A stretch of DNA of 64,000 nt, taken from NCBI GenBank assembly GCA_019359235.1, contig JAHHHT010000025.1, forward strand, positions 1 to 64,000. The letters run 5' to 3'. Shown piece by piece: positions 34,445-42,108 of this stretch. The stretch's first letter is position 1. Each line of letters opens with the position of its first letter. This stretch comes from Oscillatoria princeps RMCB-10. GTDB lineage: Bacteria; Cyanobacteriota; Cyanobacteriia; Cyanobacteriales; Oscillatoriaceae. Under the pieces are notes generated by a model. That model saw only the letters and a list, made by a program, of their open reading frames with translations. It did no database searches and was not told the origin of the DNA. Position numbers and translations under genes: made by a program.

Positions 34445-34538
34445 TGTAGGGGCGAAGCATTGGCGGGACAAGCTTTGGGACACCACTCGATATCTTCATT
34501 CGCCAATGCTTCGCCCTCTTCGATCGAGCAGCGAAAAG
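34445..34538 (-). repeat. 93-bp palindromic element, copy B (inverted)
   Basis: Reverse complement of 34030-34122; the two copies bracket about 320 bp of otherwise unremarkable sequence. No target duplication was recognised. Confidence 0.75.
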
Positions 34539-34679
34539 GTCTAACCCCCTCACAAATTCCCCACCGGCATCTTTCCCATCCCCTAAAAACAGTGCCACCC
34601 GGCCATAATATAACGACAGGCACCGGCACCCTCGCCTGTACCATAGCTTGTAGAACGCCACCGGCGCGTTGGCACATAC

Positions 34680-34910
34680 CGATGGAGCTCTGAGCTCGAA
34701 CGATGGAGCTCCGAGCTCGAACGATGGAGCTCCGAGCTCGAACGATGGAGCTCCGAGCTCGAACGATGGAGCTCCGAGCTCGAACGATGGAGCTCTGAAC
34801 TCGAACGATGGAGCTCTGAGCTCGAACGATGGAGCTCTGAGCTCGAACGATGGAGCTCCGAGCTCGAACGATGGAGCTCTGAGCTCGAACGATGGAGCTC
34901 TGAGCTCGAA
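34680..34910. repeat. Minisatellite, 11 copies of a 21-bp unit
   Basis: Unit CGATGGAGCTCTGAGCTCGAA, exactly 11 x 21 = 231 bp. The copies differ at only a few positions (GAGCTCT/GAGCTCC, GAGCTC/GAACTC). Each holds two GAGCTC palindromes. It can be translated as repeats in several frames on both strands, but there is no start, ribosome site or composition favouring a gene. Confidence 0.9.
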
Positions 34911-34918
34911 AAAGACTA

Positions 34919-35021
34919 GATCCCCCCAAACCCCCCTTAAAAAGGGGGGCTTTGAAAATGCTCCCCCCCCCTTTCGTAGGGGCGGTGCCACCCACGGAGA
35001 CCGCCCCGACTGGGGGGGATC
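34919..35021. repeat. GATCCCCCC inverted-repeat element with G/C tracts
   Basis: GATCCCCCC (34919-34927) pairs with GGGGGGATC (35013-35021) and includes CCCCCCTTAAAAAGGGGGG, the same core as the element at 4512-4620. It follows the minisatellite directly. Confidence 0.6.
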
Positions 35022-35131
35022 AAACTCGACAATCTAATTCTTGGAGATATCTATTCCCGGCGCAGGCGGGGGAAAGCTCCTACAGCCCCTGACGAAAGGC
35101 GGCGGGATGTGCCCACCGCGATCGCATCCGC

Positions 35132-38100
35132 TCACTTCTCCCGCCAAACGTATTTCTCGCAAGTCTCCCTCGCACCTTTCGCCACATCCGTCTGGGGGTT
35201 TTTCAACACCGGATGGTAGCGCAGCCGGTGGCACGCCACCTGCAGCAAAATCTTCCAATTGTCAGCTCGCCACAACCGCACTGTTTTGTCCGCACTGCCG
35301 CTGACGAGATACTGGCCATCCGGGCTAAATGCGACTGACCTGACCCAATCCTGATGCCCTTGGAAAGGCTGGCCCACCGGCTCCCCCTTGAGGTTCCACA
35401 ACCGCACTGTTTTGTCATAACCGCCACTGACGATATACTGGCCATCCGGGCTAAATGCGACCGAGCTGACCGTATACCAATGCCCTTGGAAAGGTTGGCC
35501 CACCGGCTCTCCCTTGAGGTTCCACAACCGCACTGTTTTGTCCCAACTGCCACTGACGATCAACTGGCTATCTGGGCTAAACGCGACTTCGCCTACCGTA
35601 TCCTGATGCCCTCGGAAAGGCTGGCCAACTGGCTCCCCCTTGAAGTTCCACAACTGCACGGTTTTGTCCCCACCGCCGCTGACAATATATCGGCCATCCG
35701 GGCTAAAAGCGACTGAGTTGACCCCACCCTGATGCCCTTGGAAAGGCGAGCCCACCGGCTCCCCCTTGCGATTCCACAACCGCACTGTTTTATCCTGACT
35801 GCCACTGACGATAAACTGGCCATCCGGGCTAAAGGCGACTGAGAAGACCACATCCTGATGACCTTGGAAAGGCGAGCCCACCGGCTCACCCTTGCGGTTC
35901 CACAACCGCACTGTGTTGTCCGCACCGCCGCTGGCGATATACTGGCCATCTGGGCTAAATGCGACTGAGCTGACGAACAACTGATGTCCTCGGAAAGGCT
36001 GGCCCACCGGCTCCCCCTTGCGGTTCCACAACCGCACTGTGTCGTCCAAACTGCCACTAACGATAAACTGGCCATCCGGGCTAAAGGCGACTGAGTGGAC
36101 CACTTCCTGATGCCCTTGGAAAAGATTTTCTTCTGTGGGTGTTTGAATCGCACTCAGCAAACTGGACTGAACGGGGCTGAGAACCTGTCCCAATTTTGAC
36201 TGGCTCTCGTCCACCGCCTGAATTGCCAGAACTAGCCCATCTACACGATTTACAGAGAGCAAATTCTGCACTGTCGCCGCACTTTCGCGGAGTGTGGCAA
36301 TGGCAGTCTGTTTTTCAGCTTCCAGCCGCTGATTGTTAGCAATCAAAGCCAGAGCGCTGAAAATCGCCACCGACACAACCCCAACTCCCGCCGCAGTCTG
36401 GGCGGCGCGGCGGGCTTTTCTTTCCTGCTCCAGCTCCCGCCGCCGGCGCTCTTCCTCTTCTTGGCGCAAGCGATCGCGCAACTCCAAACTCCTCTCGACA
36501 AACACCCGCTCCCGCTCGCTCAATTCCTCGCCGCGCTGCAGCAGCCAAACTTCCGCCACATCCAGCGCAATCCCGCCCAACACCGCCCTGTTATCTCTGT
36601 TGCGACTCTCCCACTGCGCGATTGCCGGTTGCAGCCCATCTTGCCAAGTGCGGAACTCCCGACTCGCACCCACCCAGTCGCGCAACTGCCCCCAGTGCTC
36701 AATCAGCGCCTCATGCACCATTTCCACCGTCTCTTCGCCGGTTTTCTGGTTGCGATCCGTCACCACCAGTCGCGCATCCGCCAACCGCCTCACCAAATCC
36801 CAGTTTTCCTCATTTAAATCAGCGCGAGTCACGACGCGGCGAGTGTCTTTTGTACCCGCACCCGGATGCACCAACTGGATAAACACCTTCTCGGCTTTTT
36901 TCCTGTCACCCTCCCTCAGCTGGGCATAAACAGATTCGGCATAGTTCGCCAGCGCCTCCTCCACCCCGCCAATCTCCGCATACGCCTTGTGCGTCAGGGT
37001 TTGATTCGCCTGTCTCTCCCACAGCTGAGTCAGGGCGAACTCCAGCAGCGGCAAATGTCCCGATTGCTCCCAAACCGCATCAATCAGGCGTTTTGCCAGC
37101 TCTTCCTCCAGCCGAACTTTCATTTTTGCCGCCGGCTTTTCTATCGCCTCCTGCAATTCCTCGCGACTCATCGGGCTGAGGAATTGCAGCTCGCACTGTT
37201 TCAGCGCCTCCGCAAAAGGAGAGTAAGCGATCGCAGCGGGAAAAAAGTCGGCTCGCAGGGTGAGAACGAGGGTAAATCGGGGTGCGCCACTCACCGCCCT
37301 CAGCAAACTATCCAAAAAGCGCCGCCGCACCGGCTCGTCTTCAGTCAGAGTGTAGAGCTCCTCAAACTGATCCGCAACCAGCACCACACGAGTTTCGGGC
37401 GCAATCCTTTCTATAACCTTCCCCCCCTCCCCGCCGGCGGTGTTGGAAATTGGGGGGTAGTGCTCACCGGCAACCAGCGCCTCGATAATATCCTGCAGCC
37501 CCCTGTCGCTGTGACGCAATTCAGTCTCCAATTCCAATTCAGCCAGCCGGCGGTTAACTTCCCCCGATACTTCAGGCAAAAATTGCCGGCTGTCCTCAAT
37601 TTCGGGATTATAATCTCTGTAGGGGTAGGGTGCGTTCCCTAAGAGGGAACGCACCCTACGAGTTGCTGGCGCATCCTCCTGCGAGCGCCCCAACTCGGCG
37701 ATCGCCACCGCCAGCGCCGCAAACGGATCTTTTCCAGGGCGAAAAGAAACAATCCGCACCGGCATTTCACTGCTATCCCACTGGCGCAACAGGGGAATCA
37801 GCCCCGCAAACACCACAGAAGACTTCCCCAACCCACTCGCACCGATAACCGGCACGAGAGCGTTTTTGCTCACCGCCTCAAACAACTGTTGCGCGAACCT
37901 TTCCCGCCCAAAGAAAAACGGCGCATCCGCTTCCTGAAACGCCGACAGCCCGCGATAGGGGCAAGGGGGAATTCCCAGCAACTGCAACCAAGTTGCCGGG
38001 TCAATCGCTGGATTCTGGCAAATCACGGGCATCCAGCTCGCACAGGGATAATCTTTATCGCATTCCTCCCGCAACTTCTCCCGCGCCTCCCACATAGAAG

Positions 38101-39100
38101 CGTAGAGAGAATCCCCCGCAGTAAACGCCGACAGAAAAAACTGCAAAAACTTGGGAGACACCGCATCCGGCACTTTCTCGCGCATCACAATAACTTGCGG
38201 CAAATATAAATCCTGTTCCGCCGCCAACTGGTGCGCCAAACCCAACCCGTCGCAAGAGTTAAAAATCGCCAGACGCAACCCACCCGCCATCGCCTTCTTC
38301 AGAGAATCCCGGATATCAGTTACCGAGAGCCGGTGAGTTTGCGTCAGCTGAATCTCGCAGCGCTTCCCCTCTTGATTGCTCTGACTGTGCCCAGAAAAGA
38401 AGAGAATATCCCAGCACTTTTCCGACAGAAGTTGGTTCAATTCTTCTGGTGTCGGCTGCTTTGCCCAGACAATTTTGTCCCCACCCGCATTTTTGGTTAA
38501 CTCATCCAAAACCCGCTGATCTTCCCCTTGGTGAGTCAAATCCTCCGCATAACCCAAAACCCCCAGAATTCTCACCTTATTCTTTCGCGCCGGCGGGTTG
38601 GGCTTATTCTTGCAATCATATTCAGGAGCGCTCAAACCAACTTCCGCAGATGCCAGCAAATGCCACCGATTCCAGGGGAGCCGGCGCAGCTCGGAATTGT
38701 CCGTTTGCAGCAGCACCCTAATTTTACCACCAGACTGCAATTCCCACACTAGCGCCTGACGTATTTTATCAAAATCTTCTGACTTATCGAGCCAGTCATT
38801 CAGACTTTTTTCCAGAACCCCAGCCGCCGCCTCGCAAGCCTCAAAAGCCAGCTTCCGCTCAGCAGCATTTGTCACCTGTGCGGAGTTGCGATCTTTTAAA
38901 CCCCGCAACCAAAGTCCCTCCAAATTGCGATAGCGCTGCTGCCACTGCTGATAATTATAGCGCACATCTTCATTTTTGGGCAACTTTCCTTTAACTCTAA
39001 CGGGAGCCGGTGAGTTCACCCCCCCTTCCCGAATCTCCAGAGTAGCGTCAAACCCTTTCTGGAAATTACCATTTAGCTGTAGAACGACTAACTTTTCCAT
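35132..39100 (-). CDS. CHAT protease - STAND NTPase - WD40 protein
   Basis: The protein has 1322 residues. Seen in order: a CHAT-type caspase-fold domain (about 120-370) with His238 (FFSGHSQ) and Cys283 (FNSCDG); a CPYRGLSAF linker; a STAND NTPase with Walker A GASGLGKSS (420-428) and Walker B VVLVADQFEE; a winged-helix/helical region; a coiled coil and one membrane helix (about 885-905); and seven WD40 repeats (about 990-1277), one complete propeller. Residues 481-493 (RRVRSLLGNAPYP) are encoded by a 35-bp palindrome. The WD40 units are nearly identical in DNA, suggesting recent amplification. It ends a minus-strand unit with a DUF1822 gene and a sigma-like gene. Inference: a ligand-gated, oligomerising protease switch. 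Confidence 0.9.
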   Translation of the reverse strand: MEKLVVLQLNGNFQKGFDATLEIREGGVNSPAPVRVKGKLPKNEDVRYNYQQWQQRYRNLEGLWLRGLKDRNSAQVTNAAERKLAFEACEAAAGVLEKSLNDWLDKSEDFDKIRQALVWELQSGGKIRVLLQTDNSELRRLPWNRWHLLASAEVGLSAPEYDCKNKPNPPARKNKVRILGVLGYAEDLTHQGEDQRVLDELTKNAGGDKIVWAKQPTPEELNQLLSEKCWDILFFSGHSQSNQEGKRCEIQLTQTHRLSVTDIRDSLKKAMAGGLRLAIFNSCDGLGLAHQLAAEQDLYLPQVIVMREKVPDAVSPKFLQFFLSAFTAGDSLYASMWEAREKLREECDKDYPCASWMPVICQNPAIDPATWLQLLGIPPCPYRGLSAFQEADAPFFFGRERFAQQLFEAVSKNALVPVIGASGLGKSSVVFAGLIPLLRQWDSSEMPVRIVSFRPGKDPFAALAVAIAELGRSQEDAPATRRVRSLLGNAPYPYRDYNPEIEDSRQFLPEVSGEVNRRLAELELETELRHSDRGLQDIIEALVAGEHYPPISNTAGGEGGKVIERIAPETRVVLVADQFEELYTLTEDEPVRRRFLDSLLRAVSGAPRFTLVLTLRADFFPAAIAYSPFAEALKQCELQFLSPMSREELQEAIEKPAAKMKVRLEEELAKRLIDAVWEQSGHLPLLEFALTQLWERQANQTLTHKAYAEIGGVEEALANYAESVYAQLREGDRKKAEKVFIQLVHPGAGTKDTRRVVTRADLNEENWDLVRRLADARLVVTDRNQKTGEETVEMVHEALIEHWGQLRDWVGASREFRTWQDGLQPAIAQWESRNRDNRAVLGGIALDVAEVWLLQRGEELSERERVFVERSLELRDRLRQEEEERRRRELEQERKARRAAQTAAGVGVVSVAIFSALALIANNQRLEAEKQTAIATLRESAATVQNLLSVNRVDGLVLAIQAVDESQSKLGQVLSPVQSSLLSAIQTPTEENLFQGHQEVVHSVAFSPDGQFIVSGSLDDTVRLWNRKGEPVGQPFRGHQLFVSSVAFSPDGQYIASGGADNTVRLWNRKGEPVGSPFQGHQDVVFSVAFSPDGQFIVSGSQDKTVRLWNRKGEPVGSPFQGHQGGVNSVAFSPDGRYIVSGGGDKTVQLWNFKGEPVGQPFRGHQDTVGEVAFSPDSQLIVSGSWDKTVRLWNLKGEPVGQPFQGHWYTVSSVAFSPDGQYIVSGGYDKTVRLWNLKGEPVGQPFQGHQDWVRSVAFSPDGQYLVSGSADKTVRLWRADNWKILLQVACHRLRYHPVLKNPQTDVAKGARETCEKYVWREK
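37625..37659. repeat. 35-bp perfect palindrome inside the CHAT-STAND gene
   Basis: GTAGGGTGCGTTCCCT-AAG-AGGGAACGCACCCTAC, identical to the intergenic copy at 39136-39170 and the reverse complement of that at 33617-33651. In frame, after the Walker A motif of the NTPase. Confidence 0.95.
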
Positions 39101-39135
39101 TTCTCACACCCTCAAAGATGTCACTTTTCCTAGGG

Positions 39136-39170
39136 GTAGGGTGCGTTCCCTAAGAGGGAACGCACCCTAC
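39136..39170. repeat. 35-bp perfect palindrome between DUF1822 and CHAT-STAND genes
   Basis: Same 35 bases as 37625-37659, lying in the 85-bp gap within the three-gene unit. It would form a strong hairpin in the mRNA and might uncouple or stabilise expression of the downstream gene. Confidence 0.95.
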
Positions 39171-39185
39171 TGCAGTTCACAATCC

Positions 39186-40103
39186 TCAAATCGAGAACTG
39201 TTCAGTGACACCGGCATCCCCCAGAGAGACTCGCACGCCAAACTTGTCCCCCCGTTCCGCCTCAAACTCATATTGGATGAACTCATCATCACATCGCGCG
39301 GTAACTTCTTTGAACACCTCGCCGGTGTCAGTCAGCACCGTCAGTTTGAGATTCGGCGGTAGGGTAGTGTCTTCCCCGCTGGGATAAACCCGGGCCTTGA
39401 CACCAACTGCTCCCGCCTCTTCTTCCCAGACATTGATGGTTAAAACGACGGGATGTCCTTGAACGTCGATTCCCAAATCGCGAATCAGCTTAGCGCGTTT
39501 AGCCACCTGGCTCATAAAAGCCGGCCTCAGTTTTGGCGAAACCAATTCCTCAACTGCCTGCCAGCCGGCATCAAAGACACCCTCCAGCCATTGCAGTAAA
39601 TTTACCACAGGTGGTGCCGGTTCGTCAATAGGTTCTGGAATTTCATCAATCAAATTTTCCAGAGAGCGCAACTCGCTGAGGATCAACACCCCTGCCGGTG
39701 CGGTTTTGGCAAAGCCCAACAGCTTGGCTTCTTTGGCCTCTCCGTCAATTTCTACCACCACATAGCCAACCCGGTCCTCCCGAACATCTTCAGGAAGCGG
39801 GCAAACTTTGGCCCCCCGCAAAACGGGCCGGCACTCCAGTCGCCCCCAGTCTTTTATGAGCAAGTCAGCTGTATCCAGAAAAGCCTGCATTGCCGGTTGT
39901 GAGCTGTGACTTGCCGGCAAATCTGTGTCAATTCCCAGGCACCGGCAGTAAAAGTTCACCGCCTGTACCGCCAGGGTGTTAAGATAAACTTGTCGCGCCT
40001 TAACGGGGTTTTTGTGCAGCCGGCTAAACGTTTCAGCTTGCCGGCAGTTATCCGCCGTCAGGGGAACGTTGAAAGTAAAATGTTCTATGAGGTTACTCAT
40101 CAT
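39186..40103 (-). CDS. DUF1822 family protein
   Basis: The protein has 305 residues. Seen: an N-terminal FTFNVPLTADNCRQAETFSRLHKNPVKARQVYLNTLAVQAVNFYCRCLGIDTDL-type region characteristic of the cyanobacterial DUF1822 family, a Pro-rich linker at about 155-165, a LLQWLEGVFDAGWQAVEEL segment and a C-terminal beta-rich domain. No membrane helix. Its ATG lies one base after the TAA of the sigma-like gene, implying coupled translation. Known: DUF1822 genes sit between sigma-like and CHAT/STAND genes in many cyanobacteria; no function is established. Inference: adaptor or inhibitor linking the other two products. Confidence 0.88.
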   Translation of the reverse strand: MMSNLIEHFTFNVPLTADNCRQAETFSRLHKNPVKARQVYLNTLAVQAVNFYCRCLGIDTDLPASHSSQPAMQAFLDTADLLIKDWGRLECRPVLRGAKVCPLPEDVREDRVGYVVVEIDGEAKEAKLLGFAKTAPAGVLILSELRSLENLIDEIPEPIDEPAPPVVNLLQWLEGVFDAGWQAVEELVSPKLRPAFMSQVAKRAKLIRDLGIDVQGHPVVLTINVWEEEAGAVGVKARVYPSGEDTTLPPNLKLTVLTDTGEVFKEVTARCDDEFIQYEFEAERGDKFGVRVSLGDAGVTEQFSI

Positions 40104-40104
40104 T

Positions 40105-40887
40105 TTAACCTAATCCCTCCTCGCTGTCCAAATAGTCCTTAAATTGCGGTGCGAAATGCCGGCACGCTCGCCTGAAGAAACTGTGTATTGTCCGGTAAGG
40201 GATTTTATTCCCAAACTCGGCCACAATTTCTGCCCACGACTTGTTTTCCAGGTAAAACAGGGCGATAGTGCGATAATTTGCTTCAGGGTGATTTCTGATG
40301 TGCCGGTGCTGGAAAATCCCCTGCGGGTCGTTTTCGATATAGCCCCGCAATTTATCCGCCGGCATAAAAGGGGGCGTCTCTTGCGGAATGCTATCCAGAT
40401 AAGTCTCTCCCGATTCGCCGTCACTGTCGGGAGTTACAGGTACGTCTAGAGAGAGCGTTTGCACCCATTTTCTTTGGTTGTCCTGGCTCACTCTCTTGCG
40501 ATTGAGATGTCTGTCAGCGGCGTCCCGAAACCGCCACTTCAGCGTATAATTGACCCATGTAATCGCATTGCCTTTGCTTGGGTCATAGCGGTCAATATTT
40601 TGGCACACATATAGCCAAACTTCCTGCAGCGCCTCATTGTAGACTTCGGGCGAGTCATACCTGTCTGCGCAATAAAGCTTGCCCGATGCTTGAATCGCCA
40701 TAACCAGCTTGGTTAAAGCTTTCTTTCGGGCTTTACTGTCAGCGGGGTGCTTCTGGGCTTCCAGAGCCAGCTTGTCCAGTTCATCCATAGGGCGGGTGTC
40801 CTTGGGGCTAGGGTTTGGCTGGGGTGGGCTTGCGCCGGCACTCTCTGGCAACCGTTGAGCCGGTGTCTGCTGTTTCGGGAGTGGCAT
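40105..40887 (-). CDS. Sigma-70-like regulatory protein
   Basis: The protein has 260 residues. Seen: a Pro-rich N-terminus, a region-2-like helix set (YNEALQEVWLYVCQNIDRYDP, AITWVNYTLKWRFRDAADRHLNRKR) and a C-terminal region-4-like helix-turn-helix (TIALFYLENKSWAEIVAEFG, YRTIHSFFRRAC). Regions 1.1 and 3 are missing, as in ECF-like factors. Known: sigma-70 region 2 contacts core polymerase and the -10 element. Inference: a divergent sigma factor or a sigma-derived DNA binder controlling this operon or targets elsewhere. First gene of the unit; start ATG 40887. Confidence 0.82.
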   Translation of the reverse strand: MPLPKQQTPAQRLPESAGASPPQPNPSPKDTRPMDELDKLALEAQKHPADSKARKKALTKLVMAIQASGKLYCADRYDSPEVYNEALQEVWLYVCQNIDRYDPSKGNAITWVNYTLKWRFRDAADRHLNRKRVSQDNQRKWVQTLSLDVPVTPDSDGESGETYLDSIPQETPPFMPADKLRGYIENDPQGIFQHRHIRNHPEANYRTIALFYLENKSWAEIVAEFGNKIPYRTIHSFFRRACRHFAPQFKDYLDSEEGLG

Positions 40888-41106
40888 GAATCACTGCGTC
40901 TCCTTGCGAACCGAGGTTTCTAGTCGTTTATCTGCCGCGAAAGCCGGTTTTCTACAAATCTTTGATTGTTTGTGCTAATCGCTGCCGCCTCTTTGATAAG
41001 TAGGGATTATCAGTTGGGCGCTGGGCATGGGGCATGGGGCATGGGGGATTGCCGGTGGCCACAGCCAGAAGAATCTTCCTATGTCCACAACTTAGGTTAG
41101 GACGTA

Positions 41107-41127
41107 GGACAGGCGTCTCGCCTGTCC
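41107..41127. repeat. GGACAGGCG hairpin in the gap upstream of the sigma-like gene
   Basis: GGACAGGCG-TCT-CGCCTGTCC. It lies in the 270-bp gap 40888-41157 with a GGGCATGG run (about 41024-41045). It is just beyond the stop codon of tyrA and may terminate it. Confidence 0.6.
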
Positions 41128-41157
41128 CTGCTGAATGCTATTTAATAAGCGGCGTTA

Positions 41158-42003
41158 TCAATCAAACTCCAAGAAATCAGGGCGAGCCTGCTGGGTTTGG
41201 GTGAGCTGTTGCTCCAGGGCGCTCCAGTCTTCCCGCTCAATCTGGGCGATGAACTGGTCGAGCTGACCGCGATAGGTTTGCAAGGCTCGCAGCAATTCCA
41301 GGCGGTTGTACTTGGCCATTAGCAGGCCGAGTTCGGGATTGCCGCCGCCGACGCGGCTGGTATCGCGGAAGCCGGTGCTGGCCAGCTGTTTGGCCAAAGA
41401 CAGCACAGCGGGGTCGGGTTCGCTGATGCAGGCAGAAATCAAACTGGCGCTGACTGTCACCGGCAGGTGAGAGATCCAAGCCACGGCTCGGTCGTGGTCT
41501 TCTGGACTGCAGCGGTAGAGGCGAGAGCCGAGGGAGCGGGCGAGATCCTCGACCACTTCCAGAGCAGCCGGTGGGGTGGAAGCGACCGGCGTAGTGACAT
41601 AAGGTCTGCCGGCGAATAAACTGGACTGGGCAACCTCAATGCCGCTCTCGGCCTTACCGGCCATAGGGTGGCCGCCAACAAAGTTGGGCCACAGGGGGGT
41701 GAGCGCCTCAACGATCGGGGTTTTCACCGACCCCACATCAGTCAAAACCGCTGCCGGTTGCAAATGGGGGATGAGTTGCTCGACCGTTGGTACAATTACG
41801 GAAAGTGGCGTGCAAATAAACACCACCTCTGCTTCTGCCATCAGGGTCAAATCCACACCAGCATCATCGACTATGCCGCGTGCCACAGCCAACTGGCACG
41901 TTTCTTGGCGGCGAGAGTTCCCCAAGACGCGGTGCCCGCACGCTCGCAAGTCCAATCCCAGGGAGCCTCCAATCAGCCCCAGCCCCACAATACCAATATC
42001 CAT
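41158..42003 (-). CDS. tyrA: Arogenate/prephenate dehydrogenase
   Basis: The protein has 281 residues, close to the 279-residue Synechocystis TyrA. Seen: an N-terminal Rossmann fold with GLGLIGGSLG (7-16) and, at the end of strand 2, GNSRR, which suits NADP(H). FICTP, GHPMAG, the HLPV helix and SGFRDTSRVGGGNPE in the C-terminal catalytic domain are also present. Known: in cyanobacteria this enzyme oxidatively decarboxylates L-arogenate to tyrosine using NADP+. No ACT or chorismate-mutase fusion. Divergent from the pentapeptide-repeat genes; ATG at 42003. Confidence 0.95.
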   Translation of the reverse strand: MDIGIVGLGLIGGSLGLDLRACGHRVLGNSRRQETCQLAVARGIVDDAGVDLTLMAEAEVVFICTPLSVIVPTVEQLIPHLQPAAVLTDVGSVKTPIVEALTPLWPNFVGGHPMAGKAESGIEVAQSSLFAGRPYVTTPVASTPPAALEVVEDLARSLGSRLYRCSPEDHDRAVAWISHLPVTVSASLISACISEPDPAVLSLAKQLASTGFRDTSRVGGGNPELGLLMAKYNRLELLRALQTYRGQLDQFIAQIEREDWSALEQQLTQTQQARPDFLEFD

Positions 42004-42108
42004 CTGCCACCCACTGCAAGCTACTGAGTTCTATTTTTAGCCTTAACGCTAGCATGGTAATGCCCAGTCCTATGACTGTAAAGTCGGGATGTTTAAAAGG
42101 GAACCCCG

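Larger units (their letters stand above)
33447..35131. other. 1.7-kb repeat-dense region without a convincing gene
   Basis: It contains a 35-bp palindrome (33617-33651), a GTTGGGCG hairpin (about 33668-33691), two inverted copies of a 93-bp element (34030-34122 and 34445-34538), an 11 x 21-bp minisatellite (34680-34910) and a G/C-tract element (34919-35021). Open frames through the minisatellite exist on both strands but only because 21 is divisible by three. This stretch lies downstream of both neighbours and seems to be a sink for small repeats. Confidence 0.7.

Noticed and set aside
34680-34910. CRISPR-like array
   Set aside because: The 21-bp units are contiguous with no unique spacers.
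34360-35037. Long frames on both strands through the minisatellite
   Set aside because: Open only because the 21-bp unit is a multiple of three; both strands give equally repetitive products and no ribosome site.
36333-38752. Several plus-strand frames opposite the CHAT-STAND gene
   Set aside because: Antisense shadows of the GC-rich coding sequence.
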